Shown: in pieces, positions 1 through 9,237 of the stretch
Layout: every line of letters starts with the position of its first letter
Numbering within the stretch: position 1 is the stretch's first letter
Made by a program: the position numbers and the translations under genes
NCBI GenBank assembly: GCA_025928545.1
Contig: JAICJH010000014.1
Coordinates: 1-64,000, forward strand
Length of the DNA stretch: 64,000 nt
Reading direction: 5' to 3'
DNA from: Bryobacteraceae bacterium
GTDB taxonomy: Bacteria; Acidobacteriota; Terriglobia; Bryobacterales; Bryobacteraceae
The notes under the pieces: model-generated
Seen by the model: only the letters and a program-made list of their open reading frames with translations
Database searches by the model: none
What the model was told of the DNA's origin: nothing

Positions 1-123
1 GAACGGGTTAAGTTGGTTTATGTTCAGAGGGATGCGGGGATTCGCATTATTTTTTACTTTGTTGTGAATGGCTCATGGCGGGTCGCCACAACGGGGGATG
101 AAAATCAGGTGTCGGTTTACTGA
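1..123 (+). CDS. 3' end of an unidentified gene cut by the window edge
   Basis: Frame 1 is open from the first base to a TGA at 121-123 and encodes 40 residues ending in NQVSVY. The alternating hydrophobic and polar residues (IIFYFVVNGSWRVATT) look like beta strands of a real protein rather than a random reading. There is no start in the window and the fragment is too short to assign a family. It runs in the same direction as the TIGR03435 gene that follows about 180 bases later. Calling it coding is an inference from its unbroken frame and composition. Confidence 0.45.
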   Translation, partial: ERVKLVYVQRDAGIRIIFYFVVNGSWRVATTGDENQVSVY

Positions 124-300
124 AACGGGGCGGCGACATGGCGGCGATCTTTTGCTATCAGGAAGATAGAACGATTCATTTTCGAAGGAACCACTTTCCG
201 GATTCCCGGGAATCCGGATCTCGCCAAGATTAGGAAGGGCGTTTGTTTTTCTGTGGTTGCTAAGTGCCAGGCGCCGTGAGAGTGTTGGTGGTAGATCACT

Positions 301-1128
301 ATGAAGCAAGGGATCGCACACAAACCGGGTCCGAAAAAGTCGCTGCGGCTTGCGGCGGCCGGGGTGGCTGCGCTTGCAGTGCCATTATTTTTCGGTCTGG
401 CGAAAGCGCAGTCGCAGGCGGTGTTCGACGTCGCGTCGATCAAACTCAACACTACTGTGAACACGCCGGGGTGGACGCGGTTTGAGCCCGCGGGCGTCAA
501 TATCCAGCGGGCGGGCCTGCTCTCCGTGATTGCAACAGCCTATCGGATTCCCGCCGCGCTGATCTCGTGGGACGAACGCGCGGACGGGCGCATGCGGGAG
601 GTACTGGCGGCAAGGTACGACATTGTGGCGAAGGCAGAGCACGAAGTCCCGAGGGATCAACTGTTGTCGATGCTGCAAGCGCTGATGGCCGACCGGTTCC
701 GGCTGGCGCTGCACCGGGAGAGCAAGACGCAGCCAGTTTACAAGCTGGTGGTGGCAAAGAGCGGTCCGAAGCTGAAGTTGTCGCAGGGAACTCAGGCGCG
801 GGACCCCGGGTGCGCGCCGCCGAAATGCATGGTATTCCGCGACACGAACATGTGGGATTTCGCGGCGGCTTTGGGGAGTCGAATGGGACGCCCGGTGGTG
901 GATCTTACTGAGCTCAACGGAACGTACGATTTTACGTTGCGGCTGGACATTCTGGAAGGCCTGTCGGCCGACGATCCCGAGCTGAAAAATACGATCGGGA
1001 ACTCGGATTGGTCTTCGTCCTCGATCTTCACCGATCTTGAGCGGCAACTCGGGCTGCGGCTGGTGTCGGACAAGGCGCCCGTAGAGGGCCTTGTGATTGA
1101 TCACGTGGAACGGCCTTCGGCGAATTAA
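301..1128 (+). CDS. TIGR03435 family protein
   Basis: Encodes 275 residues. A signal-peptide-like start (basic KKSLRLAAA, hydrophobic AALAVPLFFGLA, AKAQ cleavage region) is followed by the family opening FDVASIKLN. Later blocks match the TIGR03435 pattern: a region of the type LLSMLQALMADRFRLALHRE, then PVYKLVVAKSGPKLK, and a C-terminal LGLRLVSDKAPVEGLVIDH. The family is strongly expanded in Solibacter-like Acidobacteria, is secreted or periplasmic, and has no established function. In other genomes members often sit next to M56/BlaR1-type genes, but none is seen here. The length is normal for the family. The ATG at 301 is chosen because it gives a full signal peptide, although the upstream ribosome site is weak. 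Confidence 0.9.
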   Translation: MKQGIAHKPGPKKSLRLAAAGVAALAVPLFFGLAKAQSQAVFDVASIKLNTTVNTPGWTRFEPAGVNIQRAGLLSVIATAYRIPAALISWDERADGRMREVLAARYDIVAKAEHEVPRDQLLSMLQALMADRFRLALHRESKTQPVYKLVVAKSGPKLKLSQGTQARDPGCAPPKCMVFRDTNMWDFAAALGSRMGRPVVDLTELNGTYDFTLRLDILEGLSADDPELKNTIGNSDWSSSSIFTDLERQLGLRLVSDKAPVEGLVIDHVERPSAN

Positions 1129-1192
1129 AGCACCGGAATTGCAGAATTTGATGACTCCCTGCCGGGTGCCGGGAGAATGCGGCTGTCGTCCT

Positions 1193-1615
1193 CTATTTGG
1201 CCTGGAGGGATTTCACGTATTCGGTGAGGTTGCGCGTGCGCAGAATGCTCACGCTGCTGTCGCGGTCAAGAGCTTTGAACACCGTGCCCCAGATCGGCAT
1301 GTCGCGGGAACCGTGGGAGGCCAGGGTTTCGGCGCCCGTGATGTACTGGCTCACGCGATCCGCGGGAAACGTGCCGCCGTTCTTCGCGGCGAGCTGAGTG
1401 AGGTTGGCAGGAGCCTTTTTCATGGCATTGGCGGCGGGGCCGTCGCCTTTGCCCATCGCTCCGTGGCAAACGGCGCAGTATGTATCGAACATTTCCTTGC
1501 CTGAAGCCGCCGAAGTATGGGTTGCCGTGACCCTTTCGACCTTCGGCTGAGCCCGGGCGGTCAGAGCCATCATGCCCAACATCGCGACGGATGCGAGTGC
1601 AGTTCGTAATATCAT
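1193..1615 (-). CDS. Secreted class I cytochrome c
   Basis: Encodes 140 residues with an N-terminal signal peptide (MILRTALASVAMLGMMALTARAQ). The haem-binding motif CAVCH is at residues 47-51, followed by the usual GxMGKGDGPAA loop. A likely axial methionine is in DMPIWG near residue 106, and the chain ends in a helix LTEYVKSLQAK. This layout is that of a small periplasmic mono-haem cytochrome c used as an electron carrier. It lies downstream of the multicopper oxidase in the same direction but 135 bases away, so co-transcription is possible and unproven. It converges with the TIGR03435 gene. Confidence 0.9.
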   Translation of the reverse strand: MILRTALASVAMLGMMALTARAQPKVERVTATHTSAASGKEMFDTYCAVCHGAMGKGDGPAANAMKKAPANLTQLAAKNGGTFPADRVSQYITGAETLASHGSRDMPIWGTVFKALDRDSSVSILRTRNLTEYVKSLQAK

Positions 1616-1750
1616 GCGGATCTCCTTCAGGGCCGCAATGTGAGGCCCTGACCTTGTGCAGTTGCGCGACCTGGCCGAACCATCAGGAACATCGTGGGAA
1701 ATCTATAAGATGGGAACGCTGGCGACAGCGCTATTTGGCGCAGTTGCGCG

Positions 1751-3043
1751 CTATGAGTACTTCATCAGCGCCATAAAACCCTGGTCCATATGGAATTGAT
1801 GGTGGCAGTGGAACAGGCTGGGGCCGGGGTTCGCGGCGATCAGATCCACTTCGACCTCCTTCCAGCCTGGCACCATTACGACATCTTTGAGGACTCCGCC
1901 AGTCGGCTTGCCGCCGAACTTCGTGATTTCGAACCTGTGGCGGTGCAGATGAACGGGATGCGCCATGGAACTTTGGTTATCGAAGACGAGGCGGTAGCGC
2001 GCACCTTGTTTTACAACCAGCGGATCGGTGCGGGGCCAGGCTTTTCCGTTGATAGTCCAGCCATGATCGCCATGCGATTTGAACTGGAGCGGGACGGTAG
2101 CGTCGGGCGCTGTCGAGGACGGCGATGAAGTTCCGAACCGAGTGTAATCCCATTCTGCCGGAGGTGGGGGAACCCAGCGCGGGGCACCCTGGGCGGCGGC
2201 GTATTCGACCACAATACCGGCACCGGCGTTACGATACGCATCATTCGTTTCGCCCAGGATCCAGACGCCTGGGTTGTTCATTTCCACCATGCAATCGGCT
2301 CGTTCGCCGGGACCGAGTTCGACTGCCCGTACCAGGCCCGGACTGGGGACGGTGTTGCCGTCAAGCGCGATGACATTCATCGAATGGCCGGTCAACGCGA
2401 GGCTGTGCGTCATGGTGGCGGAGGCGTTGACAAGCCGGAAGAGAATGCGCTGGCCGGCTTTCACGCGAACTGGCTCGCCTGCTCCCAGCATCTTTCCGTT
2501 GATGGATTGATAGCGATAGACGATCTCGTCCTCGCTGAGCGAGGCTTCCCATTCGTGGATCATGAGCGGGATGTCCTGATCGTAGTTGCCCGGCTCCCCG
2601 GCGGCTTCGATGATCGCGAGTCCGAATTGACCGGAATAAGTGCCGCGCTGATAATTGTGGCTGCCCATTAGATGCGAGTGGTACCAGCGTGTTCCGGCGG
2701 GATTTACGGTGAACGAGTAGCGCTGCGTCGCGCGGGCGCCGATCATCGGAGTGCCTTCCTCCATTGCTCCGTCAACTACGGACGGGATGTGGAAGCCATG
2801 CCAGTGGACGAGTTCGGGTTCCGAGGTGTCATTGGCGACATCTATGGTTACGCGCTGGTTTTCCTTCCAGCGAAAAACCGGGCCCGGCACCTGACCGTTA
2901 TAGGCGAGGGTTTTGATTGTGCGCTTCCTGCCTATATCGAGAGTGATGGGCGCGATGCGAAGGTTAACGATATCGGCGGACGGTTCCTGTGCGCTCGCTG
3001 CCGTGAGGGTGGCGCTTGCGGCAAGGAACTCGCGGCGGGTCAT
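1751..3043 (-). CDS. Multicopper oxidase, Tat-type export
   Basis: Encodes 430 residues of the laccase/CueO/bilirubin-oxidase superfamily, which oxidises a substrate at a type 1 copper and reduces O2 to water at a trinuclear centre. All four copper motifs are present: HWHGFH (80-85), WYHSH (120-124), HPVHLH near 365 and HCHHQFH (412-418). The residue five after His418, the type 1 axial position, is Phe423 rather than the Met of CueO. The start MTRREFLAAS resembles a short Tat signal. The ATG overlaps the larE stop by 4 bases (ATGA), so the two are translationally coupled. Substrate cannot be told from sequence. It lacks the Met-rich insert of CueO. Confidence 0.92.
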   Translation of the reverse strand: MTRREFLAASATLTAASAQEPSADIVNLRIAPITLDIGRKRTIKTLAYNGQVPGPVFRWKENQRVTIDVANDTSEPELVHWHGFHIPSVVDGAMEEGTPMIGARATQRYSFTVNPAGTRWYHSHLMGSHNYQRGTYSGQFGLAIIEAAGEPGNYDQDIPLMIHEWEASLSEDEIVYRYQSINGKMLGAGEPVRVKAGQRILFRLVNASATMTHSLALTGHSMNVIALDGNTVPSPGLVRAVELGPGERADCMVEMNNPGVWILGETNDAYRNAGAGIVVEYAAAQGAPRWVPPPPAEWDYTRFGTSSPSSTAPDATVPLQFKSHGDHGWTINGKAWPRTDPLVVKQGARYRLVFDNQSSMAHPVHLHRHRFEITKFGGKPTGGVLKDVVMVPGWKEVEVDLIAANPGPSLFHCHHQFHMDQGFMALMKYS

Positions 3044-3855
3044 TTTGTTTCGAGGTTGGTGAGGACTTCGTTGAGGCTGCCCTGGCGGTAGCCTTCCAGA
3101 TCGAGAGCTACGTATTTGTAGCCGAGCTTCTTAAAGATCTTAGTCAGTCGATCTGCCATGTCGAGACTCATGGCTCGCGGCAGTTCATCTCTGGCGATTT
3201 CGATGCGGACCATTTCGCCATGGAACCTGGTGCGGAACTGGCGGAAGCCGAGCGCTTTCATTTCCTCTTCGCCGAGTTCGACTTGTTTTACGTTCTGGAT
3301 TGTTACCGGAGTGCCGTAGGGGATGCGGGAACTCAAGCAAGCGGCAGCGGGACGGTCCCAGGTGGAGAGTCCGGCGGCTTTCGAGAGTTCGCGGATTTCG
3401 GCTTTGGTGAGGCCCGCATCCACCAACGGGGCCTGTACTTCGTGAAGTTTCGCAGCTCGCTGGCCGGGCCGGTAGTCGCCAAGATCGTCTTTGTTGACTC
3501 CGTAGATTATGTGGCTGATGCCTCGGTCGCGGGCTACACGTTCCAGCACGGCGAAGAGTTCGTCCTTACAGTGGAAGCAGCGATCGGGACCGTTCTTTGC
3601 GTAGTCGGGGTTCTCGAATTCGCTGGTGAGAACGTATTCGTGGCGAATGCCGAATTGCTGCGCGAAGGCTTCGGCATCGCGTTTGTGGGATTCGGGAATG
3701 GAGGCGGAGTCGGCCGTGATGGCTATGGCGTCATCGCCCAGCGCCTGCTTTGCAGCCCAGGCCAGGTAGGCTGAATCCGCTCCGCCGGAGTAGGCCACGA
3801 TGACGCGGCCCATCCGGCGAAGAGCTTCGAGCAGTTGAACCTGTTTGGCCTGCAT
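3040..3855 (-). CDS. larE: ATP-dependent sacrificial sulfur transferase LarE-like
   Basis: Encodes 271 residues of the PP-loop ATP pyrophosphatase type. It starts with a YSGGADSAYLA loop (22-32), followed by an ITADS segment, DRCFHCKDELF (91-101), IIYGVNKDD and the CLSSRIPYG block around Cys173. In characterised LarE proteins the cysteine of that last block donates sulfur during synthesis of the nickel-pincer nucleotide cofactor of lactate racemase. Two further cysteines (93 and 96) are present, so a cluster-binding form is also conceivable. It lies 3 bases after gyrA and overlaps the multicopper oxidase by 4 bases. No larA, larB or larC lies in the window, so the client is unknown. Confidence 0.88.
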   Translation of the reverse strand: MQAKQVQLLEALRRMGRVIVAYSGGADSAYLAWAAKQALGDDAIAITADSASIPESHKRDAEAFAQQFGIRHEYVLTSEFENPDYAKNGPDRCFHCKDELFAVLERVARDRGISHIIYGVNKDDLGDYRPGQRAAKLHEVQAPLVDAGLTKAEIRELSKAAGLSTWDRPAAACLSSRIPYGTPVTIQNVKQVELGEEEMKALGFRQFRTRFHGEMVRIEIARDELPRAMSLDMADRLTKIFKKLGYKYVALDLEGYRQGSLNEVLTNLETK

Positions 3856-3858
3856 AGG

Positions 3859-6441
3859 CTACTGGACCGTTACGTTGCCGTCGCCTTCTTTGTCTTCGGA
3901 TTCGGGGATGAGGCAGGCCGCGGCTACGGCGTCCGGCTCTTCCATGCGAACCAGGCGCACGCCCTGTGTGGAGCGGCCGGCCTGACGGATTTCGCCGGAA
4001 TCGATGCGGATCATCTTGCCTTCTTTCGTTACGATCATCAATTCCGAATCCTCTTTGACCGAGAGGATACCGACCACTTTGCCCGTCTTGTTGGTGGTCT
4101 TCATATTGATGACGCCCTTGACGCCACGGTTGGTGAGACGGTAGTCCTTCACCTTGGTGCGCTTGCCGTAGCCGTGCTCGGAGATGGAGAGCACCAGGCC
4201 GTCTTCGACAATGACTTCGGCGCCGACGATGAAGTCGCCGGCAGCGAGATCCATGCCACGGACTCCGCGCGCGGGACGACCCATGGCGCGGACTTTGTCT
4301 TCGGTGAAACGAATCGCCTGGCCATCGTGCGAGCCGAGGAAGATGAAATCCTTGCCGGAGGTGAGGCGGGCGGCGATGAGTTCATCGCCGTCATCGACAC
4401 CGAGCGCGATGATGCCGCGCGACATGGGATTGTCGAACTCGGTCAGTTCGCATTTCTTGATGACGCCGAGACGGGTGACCATGACAATGAACTGGTCGGG
4501 CACGAACGTCTTCACCGGAAGGAAGGCCTTCACGGTTTCATCGGGCTGGAGGTTGATCAGATTGCTGATGTGCTTGCCCTTGCCGACTGTGCCGGCATCG
4601 GGGATTTCGTAAATTTTGAGCCAGTAGACGCGGCCCTTATTGGTGAAAATCAGCAGATAGGCGTGGGTGGAGGCGACGAGGAAGTACTCGACGAAATCCT
4701 CATTGCGGGTGCCCATGCCGATGCGACCTTTGCCGCCGCGGGTCTGGCGACGGTAAGTATCGACGGCCGTGCGCTTGAGATAGCCGCCGTGGGTAACCGT
4801 CACCGCGACATCTTCAACCTGCACGAGATCTTCGAGATTTATCTCGCCCGTGTCTTCAATAATCTGGGTGCGGCGCTCATCGCCGAATTCCTTCTGGACT
4901 TCCTTGAGTTCCTTAATGATGACTTCGCGGAGCACTTTTTCGGAGCCGAGAATTTCCAGGTACTCGGAAATGCGGCGCTGAATATCGGCCAGTTCGTTGG
5001 CGATCTTTTCCTGCTCCATGCCGGTGAGGCGCTGCAACTGGAGTTCGATGATGGCCTGGGCCTGGCGCTCGCTCAACTGGCGCAGGGGCTCGGTAGCGCC
5101 GGCAGCCATCAGATAAACACCGTTGAACTTGAAACGGGTGGAGGCTTCGATCAGCGATTCGCGGGCTTCCTTCGGAGATTTGGAGGCGCGGATCAGACGG
5201 ATCACTTCGTCGATGTTATCGAGGGCCAGACGGAAGCCGAGCAAAATGTGCTCGCGTTCGCGGGCTTTGCGTAATTCGTAATCGGTACGGCGACGCACGA
5301 CATCGGCACGATGCTCGATGAAGTACTTAAGGGTCTGGATGAGGCCGAGTTCGCGCGGCTGGCCGTTAACGATCGAGAGGTTGATGATCCCGAAGCTGAT
5401 CTGGAGCTGGGTGTTCTTGTAGAGGTTGTTGAGAATGACTTCGGCCTGTTCGCCGCGCTTCAGTTCATAAACGATGCGCATGCCGTCGCGATCGCTCTCA
5501 TCGCGAATTTCCGAAATGCCTTCGATTTTCTTGTCGTTAACGAGGCTGGCGGTGGTTTCGATGAGACGCGATTTGTTGACCTGATACGGGATTTCAGTGA
5601 CGACGATCTGCTCGCGATCGCCTTTGCCCATCTTTTCGGTGAAGGCCTTGGCGCGGATTTTGAGAGAGCCGCGTCCTTTTGTATAGGCGTCGATAATTCC
5701 CTGGCGGCCGAGGATGAAGGCGCCGGTGGGGAAATCGGGACCCTGCACGATTTCGAGAATCTTGGGCAGCTGCGTTTCCGGGTGGCGGACGAGAAGGATG
5801 GTGGCTTCGATGATTTCCGTCAGATTGTGAGGCGGAATTCGCGTGGCCATGCCGACCGCGATGCCTTCCGACCCGTTGACGAGCAGGTTGGGAACGCGGG
5901 TGGGCAGAACGTCGGGCTCGACTTCGCTTTCGTCGTAATTCGGACGGAAGTCGACGGTTTCCTTATCGATATCTTCGAGGAGCGCGCCGGCGATTTTGGA
6001 GAGGCGTGCTTCGGTGTATCGCATGGCGGCGGGGGGATCGCCATCGACGGAGCCGAAGTTACCCTGGCCATCGACGAGCGGATAGCGCATGGAAAAAGAC
6101 TGCGCCATGCGGACCAATGAGTCGTAAACGGGGGCATCGCCGTGCGGGTGGAACTTACCGAGGACTTCACCGACGATCTTGGCGCACTTACGGGTAGGGC
6201 GGCTGGAAGTAAGGCCCATCTCGCTCATGCCATAAAGGATGCGGCGATGAACGGGCTTGAGACCATCGCGAACATCGGGGAGGGCGCGGCCTACGATCAC
6301 GCTCATGGCGTAATCGAGATAGGAACGCTTCATCTCGTCTTCGATGTTGACGGGGACCATGCTGCCACCGCCGGGGTTGGCGGCTTTGCGTTGGTCGCCC
6401 GGAGGCGTGGGCGGAGGTAGAGGTTTGTCCTGATCGGCCAT
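3859..6441 (-). CDS. gyrA: DNA gyrase subunit A
   Basis: Encodes 860 residues, the normal GyrA length, with a proline-rich N-terminal extension of about 28 residues. The breakage-reunion domain begins at [18 protein letters not shown]. The catalytic tyrosine is Tyr142 in [10 protein letters not shown]. The quinolone region reads [14 protein letters not shown] (95-108). The C-terminal beta-pinwheel carries a GyrA-box-like QTRGGKG, which favours GyrA over ParC. The enzyme introduces negative supercoils with GyrB, which is not in this window. Residues equivalent to E. coli Ser83 and Ala84 are Ala103 and Pro104. No Shine-Dalgarno sequence is seen before the ATG. It is the first gene of a tight group with larE and the multicopper oxidase. 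Confidence 0.98.
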   Translation of the reverse strand: MADQDKPLPPPTPPGDQRKAANPGGGSMVPVNIEDEMKRSYLDYAMSVIVGRALPDVRDGLKPVHRRILYGMSEMGLTSSRPTRKCAKIVGEVLGKFHPHGDAPVYDSLVRMAQSFSMRYPLVDGQGNFGSVDGDPPAAMRYTEARLSKIAGALLEDIDKETVDFRPNYDESEVEPDVLPTRVPNLLVNGSEGIAVGMATRIPPHNLTEIIEATILLVRHPETQLPKILEIVQGPDFPTGAFILGRQGIIDAYTKGRGSLKIRAKAFTEKMGKGDREQIVVTEIPYQVNKSRLIETTASLVNDKKIEGISEIRDESDRDGMRIVYELKRGEQAEVILNNLYKNTQLQISFGIINLSIVNGQPRELGLIQTLKYFIEHRADVVRRRTDYELRKAREREHILLGFRLALDNIDEVIRLIRASKSPKEARESLIEASTRFKFNGVYLMAAGATEPLRQLSERQAQAIIELQLQRLTGMEQEKIANELADIQRRISEYLEILGSEKVLREVIIKELKEVQKEFGDERRTQIIEDTGEINLEDLVQVEDVAVTVTHGGYLKRTAVDTYRRQTRGGKGRIGMGTRNEDFVEYFLVASTHAYLLIFTNKGRVYWLKIYEIPDAGTVGKGKHISNLINLQPDETVKAFLPVKTFVPDQFIVMVTRLGVIKKCELTEFDNPMSRGIIALGVDDGDELIAARLTSGKDFIFLGSHDGQAIRFTEDKVRAMGRPARGVRGMDLAAGDFIVGAEVIVEDGLVLSISEHGYGKRTKVKDYRLTNRGVKGVINMKTTNKTGKVVGILSVKEDSELMIVTKEGKMIRIDSGEIRQAGRSTQGVRLVRMEEPDAVAAACLIPESEDKEGDGNVTVQ

Positions 6442-6462
6442 GATTTTTTGGGTTTAAGTCTT

Positions 6463-6491
6463 ATTTTAGCAGGAACTTAGGCGATATGGAA
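6463..6491 (-). promoter_or_regulatory. Candidate promoter of the gyrA-larE-oxidase group
   Basis: Read on the minus strand, a -35-like TTCCAT (6486-6491) is separated by exactly 17 bases from a -10-like TAAAAT (6463-6468). The predicted start would lie about 15 bases before the gyrA ATG, giving a very short leader. The -35 match is weak, so this is an inference from spacing and the -10 box. Confidence 0.4.
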
Positions 6492-6568
6492 GGATTCCGC
6501 CTGCCTTGTTTGGGACGAGAGAATTGCCCGCCGATGCAGGGCGATTGACGCGCTTCGGGAAAGGGCTG

Positions 6569-7858
6569 TCAGGGCGTTCGGGAATCCGGGCGCCCGGCGG
6601 GAGATTGGGCGGCTAAGGCCTTTGTTTGTAACCGCCGCACCATTTCAACCGCGAGCGCGAAGATCCCCAGCTCGGCCAAGGGAGGGATGGACGTCCAGAA
6701 ATAGATGGTGGGAGGGGAGTCCGTCGTCCAGCCGTTATGGAGGCGGCTGTAGTTGGCGAGGAACAGCTCGGGCAATTGGTAGACGAGCGCGAAGCAGATC
6801 GCGGTGGCGGCGGCGAGCAGCCAATACCCGCGCCGGATCGCCACGATCAAGAGCATGGCAACGCCAGGGTATTGCATCAGTTGGTAATGCGTCCAGCACA
6901 CGGGGGCTGCCGCCAGGCTTAACGAGACCAGACCGGCCATGGCAAACGGGATCTGATCATCGCTCAAGCGGCCACCGGAAACGCCAGCGGAGACAAGTGC
7001 AAGTGCGAGAACTCCCAGGGCGATAACGCTGACGGCGGCAGCGACCGAGATCCATTCGAGTCGAGCGCCCAGATGAAGAGTAGCGGCGACATTTCCAAAT
7101 TCCCAGTCAGGCGGAAAGGGTGCGCCGCGCGTGATCGGGGTCAGAAGGCGAAGGACGAGTGATGGAACCGACCAGCTGAACATGGAGGGAGTGCCCATCC
7201 AGTAGGTGGCGCTCACCGGTGCTTTGGCTCCGGAGAAAAATCCCCAGATGGCAAGCCAGGGAAGCGCTACTCCGGCCACGCCGACCCAGGTGGCGGCAGC
7301 AAATGCGCGCCAACGGCGAGCGAGCAGCAGAGGCAGCGCGACAATTCCGGGAAAATACTTGAGGGCAAAACCGAGGCCGGCGGCAAGTCCCTGTAAGCGC
7401 CCGCGTTGCGTATATGCAGTTACGAGGACGAGCACCAGGAGAGCGCTGAGCTGCCCCTGACGGAGCGTTTCATTGGCTGCGCCGCCAAAGGCCCACACGC
7501 AGGCGATGCAGCAGAGCGCGACGCGGCCTCTGCCCATGGCTCGCCACAACAGCGCTGCGCCGCCGAGAAGGAAGAGATGCGAAAGCACAAACCAGGTCCA
7601 GCGGGCGGTTACGTAGTCTAAGAGGGCGAAGGGCGCCATTAAGAAAGGCAGCAGCGGAGGGTAGAAGAGCGCCGGATCGCTATACGGACTTCTGCCGTGC
7701 AGGATTTCCGTCCCTGCCTGAAAATACGCCGAGGAATCGCTGAGGCGCGGGATGGAGGGGAGGGGGCGAATGATATTTGTGCGGACGTAGGTCCACGCGC
7801 AGAAAGCTACAAGCAGCGCGCAGACGATGTTCCGGAGCCATGCCGGCGGGGTTTTCAC
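6569..7858 (-). CDS. Polytopic membrane glycosyltransferase, GT87/DUF2029 type
   Basis: Encodes 429 residues with about ten predicted hydrophobic segments. Features typical of the GT87 (DUF2029) family are an acidic loop after the first membrane helix (RLSDSSAYFQAGTEIL), then PYSDPALFYPPLLPFLMAPF, and the GQLSALLVL and FALKYFPGIVALPLLL blocks. Such enzymes transfer a sugar from a polyprenyl-phosphate donor on the outer face of the cytoplasmic membrane, as in mycobacterial PimE. The acceptor here is unknown. It stands alone between gyrA and the pseudokinase gene, in the same direction as both. Confidence 0.8.
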   Translation of the reverse strand: MKTPPAWLRNIVCALLVAFCAWTYVRTNIIRPLPSIPRLSDSSAYFQAGTEILHGRSPYSDPALFYPPLLPFLMAPFALLDYVTARWTWFVLSHLFLLGGAALLWRAMGRGRVALCCIACVWAFGGAANETLRQGQLSALLVLVLVTAYTQRGRLQGLAAGLGFALKYFPGIVALPLLLARRWRAFAAATWVGVAGVALPWLAIWGFFSGAKAPVSATYWMGTPSMFSWSVPSLVLRLLTPITRGAPFPPDWEFGNVAATLHLGARLEWISVAAAVSVIALGVLALALVSAGVSGGRLSDDQIPFAMAGLVSLSLAAAPVCWTHYQLMQYPGVAMLLIVAIRRGYWLLAAATAICFALVYQLPELFLANYSRLHNGWTTDSPPTIYFWTSIPPLAELGIFALAVEMVRRLQTKALAAQSPAGRPDSRTP

Positions 7859-7920
7859 GAAGGGTCGGGCGGCGCGAGTCCGCTGTTCCAGTGTAACTGA
7901 GCGGAGCGGCGGGAACGCGG

Positions 7921-9237
7921 CTACATGAGGCGTTTGATATAGATATCGCCCGGCACGCGCGATTTAATGGCGCGCTTGCGCAGCGTCTGCGCCTGTTCTT
8001 CGGAAAGGTTACGCCCAAGCAGCAGAAGATAAGTGGTTCTCTCGCCTGGCGACTCGAAGATGCCGATCGGGAAATTGGGCCACCGCTTCGCCAGCTCGCG
8101 AATTCGTTTCTCGGCGAGCTCGCGCGAGCGATAGGCGCCCACAATCACAGCCCATCCGGATGCTTTTCTTTCGCTGGGCCGGGCAGGCGTCTGGACGCGC
8201 GGGGCAGGAGTGATTTGCGGTGGAGGGACGGTCGGCGATTGCCTGGGCTCGGGTCTCGTGGGCGCAACTGTGGCGGGATCGGCTGTCGCGGGATCAAAGG
8301 CCGGGGGAAGTTGATCCCGTTGCGCGACCGCGGCGACGCGATCCGCAACCGGCGGTGAACCGTTGTTGCGCAGCACCGCCACCAGAATCACAATGAGGAC
8401 CAGCGCGGCCAGCCCGGCGTAAATCCATTTCGACACTCCTGGCCTGGAGACGGCGGGGGCCTCATTCTCCTCTTCCGGCTGCGGGATGTCGTCTTCCACC
8501 CGCGATCCCTGCGATGGAACAACGACAGGTGCGTTCAGGCAGTCTTTCACTTGTTCGACTGTCCATCTCGTCTCGCGGTCCGGATCGAGACAGTGCCGCG
8601 CGATATCGGCCAGAGGCTGCGGTATCCCCCCGAAGTCGTGAAATTCCCAGGGTCTGTCCGGGTTGGGAATCTTCCGGGTGAGCGCCTGAACAATGACGGC
8701 TCCCAGGGCGCGCATATCTTCAGCCGCCAGGGTCTTCATATTGTTCATGCCGCTGACGACACAGTCGGTCGAGAGCTTCAGCTGATCGTTCACGGCCAGC
8801 ACATTCGAAGGTCTGAGACGAGAATGCGCGTAACCGTTGCGATGCAGCCAGGCGAGCGCATCGAGTGTGGGCGCCAGCATCTCGCGCGTTTCGCCGACGG
8901 TAAGAGCGCGCTCGGCCAGAACCGACTGCAGCGATTCCTCAGCCCGCTCCATCACCACATAGAGAACCGGAACGCCGTTCAGCGTGGACGCGCCCGCGCC
9001 GTAAATCCGGAGCAAATTCGGATGCTCGAGTTGCGCGACTCTGCGCAGCCGCTCTTCCAGAATTTCAGCCTCGGCGGGTTCAACCTCCCAAATCCGGATT
9101 ACCGCCGGGACCGCATCTGCACCTTCGCCGAATTCCGTTTCGTAGATCGTACCCCGGACTGAGCGCGCGATTAATGCGCCCAGCGGGTAAATGCCATCCA
9201 CCAACTCCTGATTCCCGGCGAGGTATTCATTCGGCAT
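7921..9237 (-). CDS. Predicted pseudokinase with transmembrane helix and SPOR domain
   Basis: Encodes 438 residues. Residues 17-235 follow the fold order of a Ser/Thr kinase: HPNLLRIYGAG, VLYVVMERAEESLQSVL, a DALAWLHRNGYAHSRLRPSNVL segment and a C-lobe ending DPDRETRWTVEQV. The catalytic residues are missing. The glycine loop is degenerate, the VAIK lysine is Arg48 (AVIRIW), HRD is HSR at 138-140, and DFG is not present (LSTDCV). One membrane helix spans 271-289, then a Pro/Ala-rich linker, then a SPOR domain (about 362-437, WAVIVGAYRSRELAEKRI), a peptidoglycan-binding fold. The gene overlaps the bactofilin gene upstream by 11 bases. A role in sensing or scaffolding at the cell wall is an inference. 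Confidence 0.82.
   Translation of the reverse strand: MPNEYLAGNQELVDGIYPLGALIARSVRGTIYETEFGEGADAVPAVIRIWEVEPAEAEILEERLRRVAQLEHPNLLRIYGAGASTLNGVPVLYVVMERAEESLQSVLAERALTVGETREMLAPTLDALAWLHRNGYAHSRLRPSNVLAVNDQLKLSTDCVVSGMNNMKTLAAEDMRALGAVIVQALTRKIPNPDRPWEFHDFGGIPQPLADIARHCLDPDRETRWTVEQVKDCLNAPVVVPSQGSRVEDDIPQPEEENEAPAVSRPGVSKWIYAGLAALVLIVILVAVLRNNGSPPVADRVAAVAQRDQLPPAFDPATADPATVAPTRPEPRQSPTVPPPQITPAPRVQTPARPSERKASGWAVIVGAYRSRELAEKRIRELAKRWPNFPIGIFESPGERTTYLLLLGRNLSEEQAQTLRKRAIKSRVPGDIYIKRLM

Noticed and set aside
1155..1175. CTCCC/GGGAG stem between two convergent genes as a terminator
   Set aside because: Short stem and no T tract on either strand.
3835..5274. 479-codon plus-strand open frame
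   Set aside because: Lies wholly antisense to gyrA (and the larE start); its Asp/Gly/Phe-rich sequence is a shadow of GC-biased codons.
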